64,000 nt of DNA from Tetradesmus obliquus (Eukaryota > Chlorophyta > Chlorophyceae > Sphaeropleales > Scenedesmaceae), in contig CP126192.1 in NCBI GenBank assembly GCA_030272155.1, positions 4,312,501 through 4,376,500 of the forward strand, given 5' to 3'. Position numbers and translations under genes: made by a program. How positions within the stretch are numbered: the stretch's first letter is position 1; each line of letters opens with the position of its first letter. Of the stretch, positions 60,501 to 64,000 are shown piece by piece. The notes under the pieces are model-generated. The model saw only the letters and a program-made list of their open reading frames with translations, was not told where the DNA came from and did not search any database.

Positions 60501-61036
60501 CAGCAGCAGCAGCAGCAGCCCAAGCCCAAGCTCAAGCTGGTGATGCCCAAAGGCTTTATGCGCAGCGGCAGCGCAGCAGCAGCAGCAGCAGTAGGCGAGC
60601 AGCAGTCTCACCAGCAGCAGCAGCAGCGGCAGGTGACAAGCAAGCTGAAGCTGCCAAATGCAGGGCACCAGCAGCAGCAGCAGCAGCGGGGTGGGCAGCT
60701 GCCACCGCCGCCGCCGCAGCTGCAGCATCAGCACTCCTTTGCAGAGTCGAAGGTGCGCAGCAGCAGGGAGCCTCCAAATATGTCACAGGCTGCTGCGCTT
60801 GTGTCTTGCTGCTAAACGTGTACATGGCATTCTGCGCGCATGATCAACCGCTGCAAACCGCACTTGGTACTAGCAATGTCAAACAAGCACGTGATTTGTG
60901 ACTACTTCTCTGCTTTGTCGTGTCTTGCCTGCCGCTGCCTGCTGCTTCCCGCCAGGCTTCTTGGGGTGCCCCGCCATCACAAGGCCCCTCAGGCCAGCTG
61001 CAGGCGCAGCGCTCCTGGGACTACACAGACCACAGC

Positions 61037-61071
<35 letters not shown>

Positions 61072-62194
61072 CCAGTTCTACCAGCAGCATCAGCAGCCGC
61101 AGTACTACCAGCCGCCACGTATGTCTGCGCGTGAGCAGCAGCGCATTGCGGCCGCGGCAGCCCGCCAAGCTGCTGCCGAGGCACGTGCCGCTGCTGCTGC
61201 AGCGCGCGCACAGCAGGAGCTGCAGCGGCAGCGGGAGCTTGAGCTGCAGATACAGCTGAAGCGGCAAGCAGAGGAAGCAGCTGACATCGCGCGCGGCATG
61301 CCGCCGCTGCCGACACGCACGTTCAGGCTGCCTGCTGCGCTGGTTGGTGAGCTGCTGCAGCTGTGGGAGTTCTGCCAGGCATTTGGCGCAGCGCTTGGCA
61401 TCCCTCCGTTTAGTTTAGAGCAGCTTGAGGCAGCCCTGATGCCTGGGCCGCTGACAGAAGACGAGAAGAAGGCTTCTGCAGAGGTGATCATGGCAGCAGC
61501 TGATGCAGAGGCGGCAAAAGCAGCACAGGCAGCAGCAGCTGACCTGGCCAAAGCAATAGCAGACGCGCAGGCAGCGGAAGCAGCAGCGGCGAGAGCAGCG
61601 GAGCCTGTGCCTGACGCTGCTGCTGCAGCAGCTGCAGCACTGGTGGCTGCCCCTGCAGCTGCCATGCAGCAGCAACAGCAGCAAGCTACTGTGCCAGCTG
61701 CTGCGCCAGCTGCTGCAAGCGTCACAGCTGCTCCTCCAGCTGCTGCCGACGGACCTGCTGGTGCTGCTGGTGTGACAGCTGCCGCTGCAGAAGCAGCAGC
61801 ACCGCCAACAGCAGCAGCAGCAGCGCCTCAGGGCCCTGCTGTAGATGCTGTACAGGCATCAGCTGCTGCCGCAGCAGAAGCGCCGGCTGGTGAAGGTGCG
61901 GCCAGCGCAGCAGCTCAGCAAGAAGCCTCACAGGCAGCTGCAGCTGCTGCACCTACCCCAGCAGCACTAGGGCCAGGCCCTGATGCAGGCGCAGCAGCTG
62001 AGCCAGTTGCCAATGGCCCTGTTGCTGAAGCAGCTGCTGCGGGTGATGCTGCAGTACCACAAGCGGAGGACGCTGCAGCACGCAGCAGCCCAGTGCTGGT
62101 GCAGCAATGCAAGCAGGAGCAGCAGCAGCCAGTGGAGTCAGCGCCAGACCAGCAGCAGCAGCAGCCTGAGCACCAGCCGCAAGCAACAGCTGTT

Positions 62195-62229
<35 letters not shown>

Positions 62230-62458
62230 TGACATAAAGCAGGAGCAGCTGGAGCATCACGTCAAGGTGGAGCCGCAGATCAAGCAGGAGGCTGCAGAGC
62301 AGCCAGTGCAGGTGAAGCAGGAACCTGACACAGCCGCGCTGCCCCTAGGTGCAGCTGGTGCCGCTGCAGCAGCTGCCACTGGCCCAGCTGAGCAGCAGCA
62401 GCAGCAGCCAGAGCAGCCTGACACAAAGCCTGTTGCAGATACGCAGGCGCCGGCAGGC

Positions 62459-62490
<32 letters not shown>

Positions 62491-64000
62491 GCCAGCACCT
62501 GCTGCTAGCTTAGGGCAGCCTGCCGCCAGCGTAAGTGTCAGTGGTGCAGCTGCTCCCTCTGCTGCCACAGCTGCTGCTGCTGCTGCCGGTAGGAAGCCGC
62601 TCAAAATCAAAGTGAGGTTAGGTGGAGGCTTGCCCAGGCAGGACAGCACAGCAACGCAGCAGCCAGCTGCTGCAGAAGCAGCCGTTGCAGCAGCAGCTGG
62701 GGCAGCAGCTAGAGCAGCAGCAGTAGCAACAGCTGCAGAGGCAGCAGCAGCTGGCACGGCAGCAGCAGGTGCAGTAGATGCTGCTGCTGCTGCTGCAGCC
62801 TATTCAGGTGCTGTGCCTGGCATTGACCCAGCAGCCCTGGCAGCGGGTGCAATGGACCCCGCTGCTGCAGAAGCAGCAGGCTGGGCACACCCCGGCGCTG
62901 CTGCTGCTGCTGCTACTGGCGGCCCCCCTCAGGGCCTCACCTTGGAGGCTGCTGCAGCTGCAGCGGCAGCAGCAGAAGCAGAGGATGCTAGAAAGCAGCC
63001 GGATCTCGGTATTGCTGACAGGCAGGAGCTGGCTTCCTCGCTGCTGCTGCGCGATGTGCACACTGCGCTGCTGCGCCTGGTGGATGGCTCTGCTGCAAAG
63101 CCTGGCAAGAAGCTGCTGCGGCAGCCGCTGGCTGCCAGGATGTGCCCCCCTGAGGGCCTGAAGCAGCAGGTGGTGGTGATGGGCCAGCCGCACTGGGCAT
63201 GCAGGGTGGGCTACGCGCTGACTGCTGCATGGGGTGTGGACAAGGCGGCGCTGGGCGTGGAGGTAGGTGTGGTGGCTCTGGCTGCGTGCGTGTTTTACTG
63301 TTATGCATCCTGCAGCCTGTTGTGATGTCGCATCCAGCTATGCAGATGTAGGTATCAGCTGTGATGCGCTGTTTCTGGTTTGGCTGGCGTGCACTCGATT
63401 GCCGCATGCACGCCGGCTGCTGTGCCTGTGCTCGCCTCGGTCCAGGTGTCGGGATTGTCAGCAAGCAAAGCACTTTCAGTCGGCAATGCACGCTTCTTCT
63501 CACTTGCCGCGTCACCCACTGCCCTGCTTGCTGCTGTTGGTGACTGCTGCATGCGCAGGCTGTGCTGCCGCAGCTCGTGTCGGGCGACTACGCCTCGCTG
63601 CCGCTGGCAGGCCGCATGGCGGTGCTGCGCTGCCTGCTGGAGCTGGCCCTGGCCTCAGAGACACTGCGGGCTCACCTGGACGCACGCATTGAGGCATACA
63701 CAGCACCCCGGCCCTTGCGATCTGACCTGTTCAGGGCCTTTGCAGGCGCCCTGACAGGCCCGCAGCAGCCAGGCCCTGGTAGGGGGCGGTGGGCAAGGCC
63801 GGGTGCTGGCGGCGGCGCTGCTGCTGGTGATGGTGGGCCGAGTGAGGACGACCGGCGTGCTGCTGCTGCTGCGAGTGACAGGGGCACTGCTGGGCGCATG
63901 CTGGAGGAGTGGATGGAGTGGCTGGCGCAGCAGGAGCAGCACAGGTGGGGAGAGGGGTGGGGGTGACGGGGGATCAGCAGTGACAGCAGGCGCAAGAGGG
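57590..64000 (+). CDS. RFD-DDT-WHIM chromatin protein (partial, runs off the right edge)
   Basis: Probable nuclear chromatin factor. Exons: 57590-57734 (start tentative), 57949-58101, 58465-58561, 58762-59029, 59304-59499, 60037-60752, 60956-63262, 63559-63954. All phases agree, giving about 1,426 residues. Exons 2-4 form a DNMT1-type replication-foci domain: CQLRLLDNFTIHEAG, VATGELLP, VRDWCLEYGEHPAVWI and, after splicing, TEMAWYRLCTPSHAY. Exon 5 has an NLS-like AKRQRL. Exons 6-7 are Ala/Gln/Pro-rich with repeated KxKL motifs. DDT domain: LLQLWEFCQAFGAALGIPPF with SLEQLEAAL, then the second half LLLRDVHTALLRLV about 530 residues later. Last exon: AVLPQLVSGDYASLPLAGR and LRAHLDARIE resemble WHIM motifs of ISWI-associated DDT proteins. 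No DNA methyltransferase motifs are seen. The start codon and the 59500-60036 intron are the weakest parts. Confidence 0.8.
57949..58810 (+). other. DNMT1-type replication-foci domain (RFD)
   Basis: Three spliced exons. The joint 58561|58762 creates the Trp codon of AWYRL, a family hallmark that no single open frame shows. The family is known from plant and animal DNMT1/MET1, where it directs the enzyme to replicating chromatin. Here it sits at the N-terminus of a DDT protein. Confidence 0.75.
62197..62226 (+). repeat. CAG run coding polyGln
   Basis: About ten consecutive CAG/CAA codons within the DDT-domain insertion, immediately before the cluster of KxE motifs. In-frame coding microsatellite. 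Confidence 0.8.
62234..62323 (+). other. Cluster of four SUMO-consensus (psi-K-x-E) motifs
   Basis: IKQE at 62234-62245, VKVE at 62261-62272, IKQE at 62279-62290 and VKQE followed by Pro at 62312-62323, all in frame in the DDT protein within 30 residues. Matches the consensus hydrophobic-Lys-x-Glu. Confidence 0.65.

Larger units (their letters stand above)
60150..62620 (+). other. Five dispersed K-(L/I)-K-(L/V) basic-hydrophobic motifs
   Basis: KPFKLKLNL (60150-60176), KPKIKLK (60348-60368), KPKLKLV (60522-60542), SKLKL (60639-60653) and KPLKIKVRL (62594-62620), each surrounded by Ala/Gln/Pro/Gly-rich sequence of the DDT protein. Alternating Lys and hydrophobic residues suggest short beta-strand-like binding motifs. 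Confidence 0.6.
61321..63110 (+). other. DDT domain split by a low-complexity insertion
   Basis: First half at about 61321-61447 (FRLPAALVGELLQLWEFC, then IPPFSLEQLEAAL); second half at about 63020-63090 (ELASSLLLRDVHTALLRLV). In typical DDT domains these helices are separated by a short loop. Here the separation is about 530 codons, rich in Ala, Gln and Pro, within one open exon. Confidence 0.7.

Noticed and set aside
1..64000. Bacterial origin of the PKS cluster by recent transfer
   Set aside because: The density of introns with shared positions, the polyAla/polyGln style matching the neighbouring chromatin gene, and the TGTAA signal show a long-resident eukaryotic gene.

Overview
This is nuclear DNA from a eukaryote, most likely a chlorophyte green alga. 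The genes are broken by many short introns with GT/AG borders (donors mostly GTGAG, GTGCG or GTGGG, acceptors nearly always GCAG). The DNA is GC-rich and saturated with CAG/CTG runs coding for Ala or Gln. A TGTAA element, the green-algal type of polyadenylation signal, follows the end of the first gene. The intron density and polyAla/polyGln style fit a chlorophycean such as a Sphaeropleales species, but that placement is a low-confidence inference.

Positions 89-56100 (+) are the 3' part of one enormous type I modular polyketide synthase gene. I joined 60 exons by reading-frame phase and by homology between modules. They give about 14,120 residues in this window alone, and the 5' end lies outside it. 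The window holds the last residues of one ketosynthase (KS0), eight more KS domains (KS1-KS8), nine acyl carrier domains and a C-terminal thioesterase region. Domain order is: M0 (KS0 tail)-DH-ER-KR-ACP; M1 and M2 KS-DH-ER-KR-ACP; M3 KS-degenerate DH-KR-ACP without ER; M4, M5 and M6 KS-DH-ER-KR-ACP; M7 and M8 KS-degenerate DH-ACP without ER or KR; then three tandem thioesterase-like domains. No module has an acyltransferase, so malonyl units must come from an AT upstream or from a separate protein. Read colinearly, the line makes a long, mostly saturated chain with one internal hydroxyl and a 3,5-diketo end. That end could be released as a free acid, an alkyl 4-hydroxy-2-pyrone or a beta-diketone precursor. 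The closest known relative in kind is the giant PKS1 of Chlamydomonas, implicated in zygospore maturation.

Positions 56101-57589 are the 3' UTR and spacer, with a TGTAA signal and a short direct repeat. I see no convincing gene there.

From about 57590 to beyond the right edge (+) lies a second multi-exon gene. It encodes a chromatin-type protein with a DNMT1-style replication-foci domain (RFD), an NLS-like patch, a low-complexity Ala/Gln/Pro-rich body, a DDT domain split by about 530 residues, and a WHIM-like helical segment. No methyltransferase domain is visible. The two genes are not obviously linked in function.

Main points for follow-up: the AT-less architecture with a retained post-AT-type linker motif; two families of nearly identical ER(-KR) cassettes that look like gene conversion; a divergent KS6; a triple thioesterase in which two copies lost the nucleophile; splice-site duplications and a 45-bp repeat that carries splice-site sequences; and the RFD-DDT fusion with its giant insertion.
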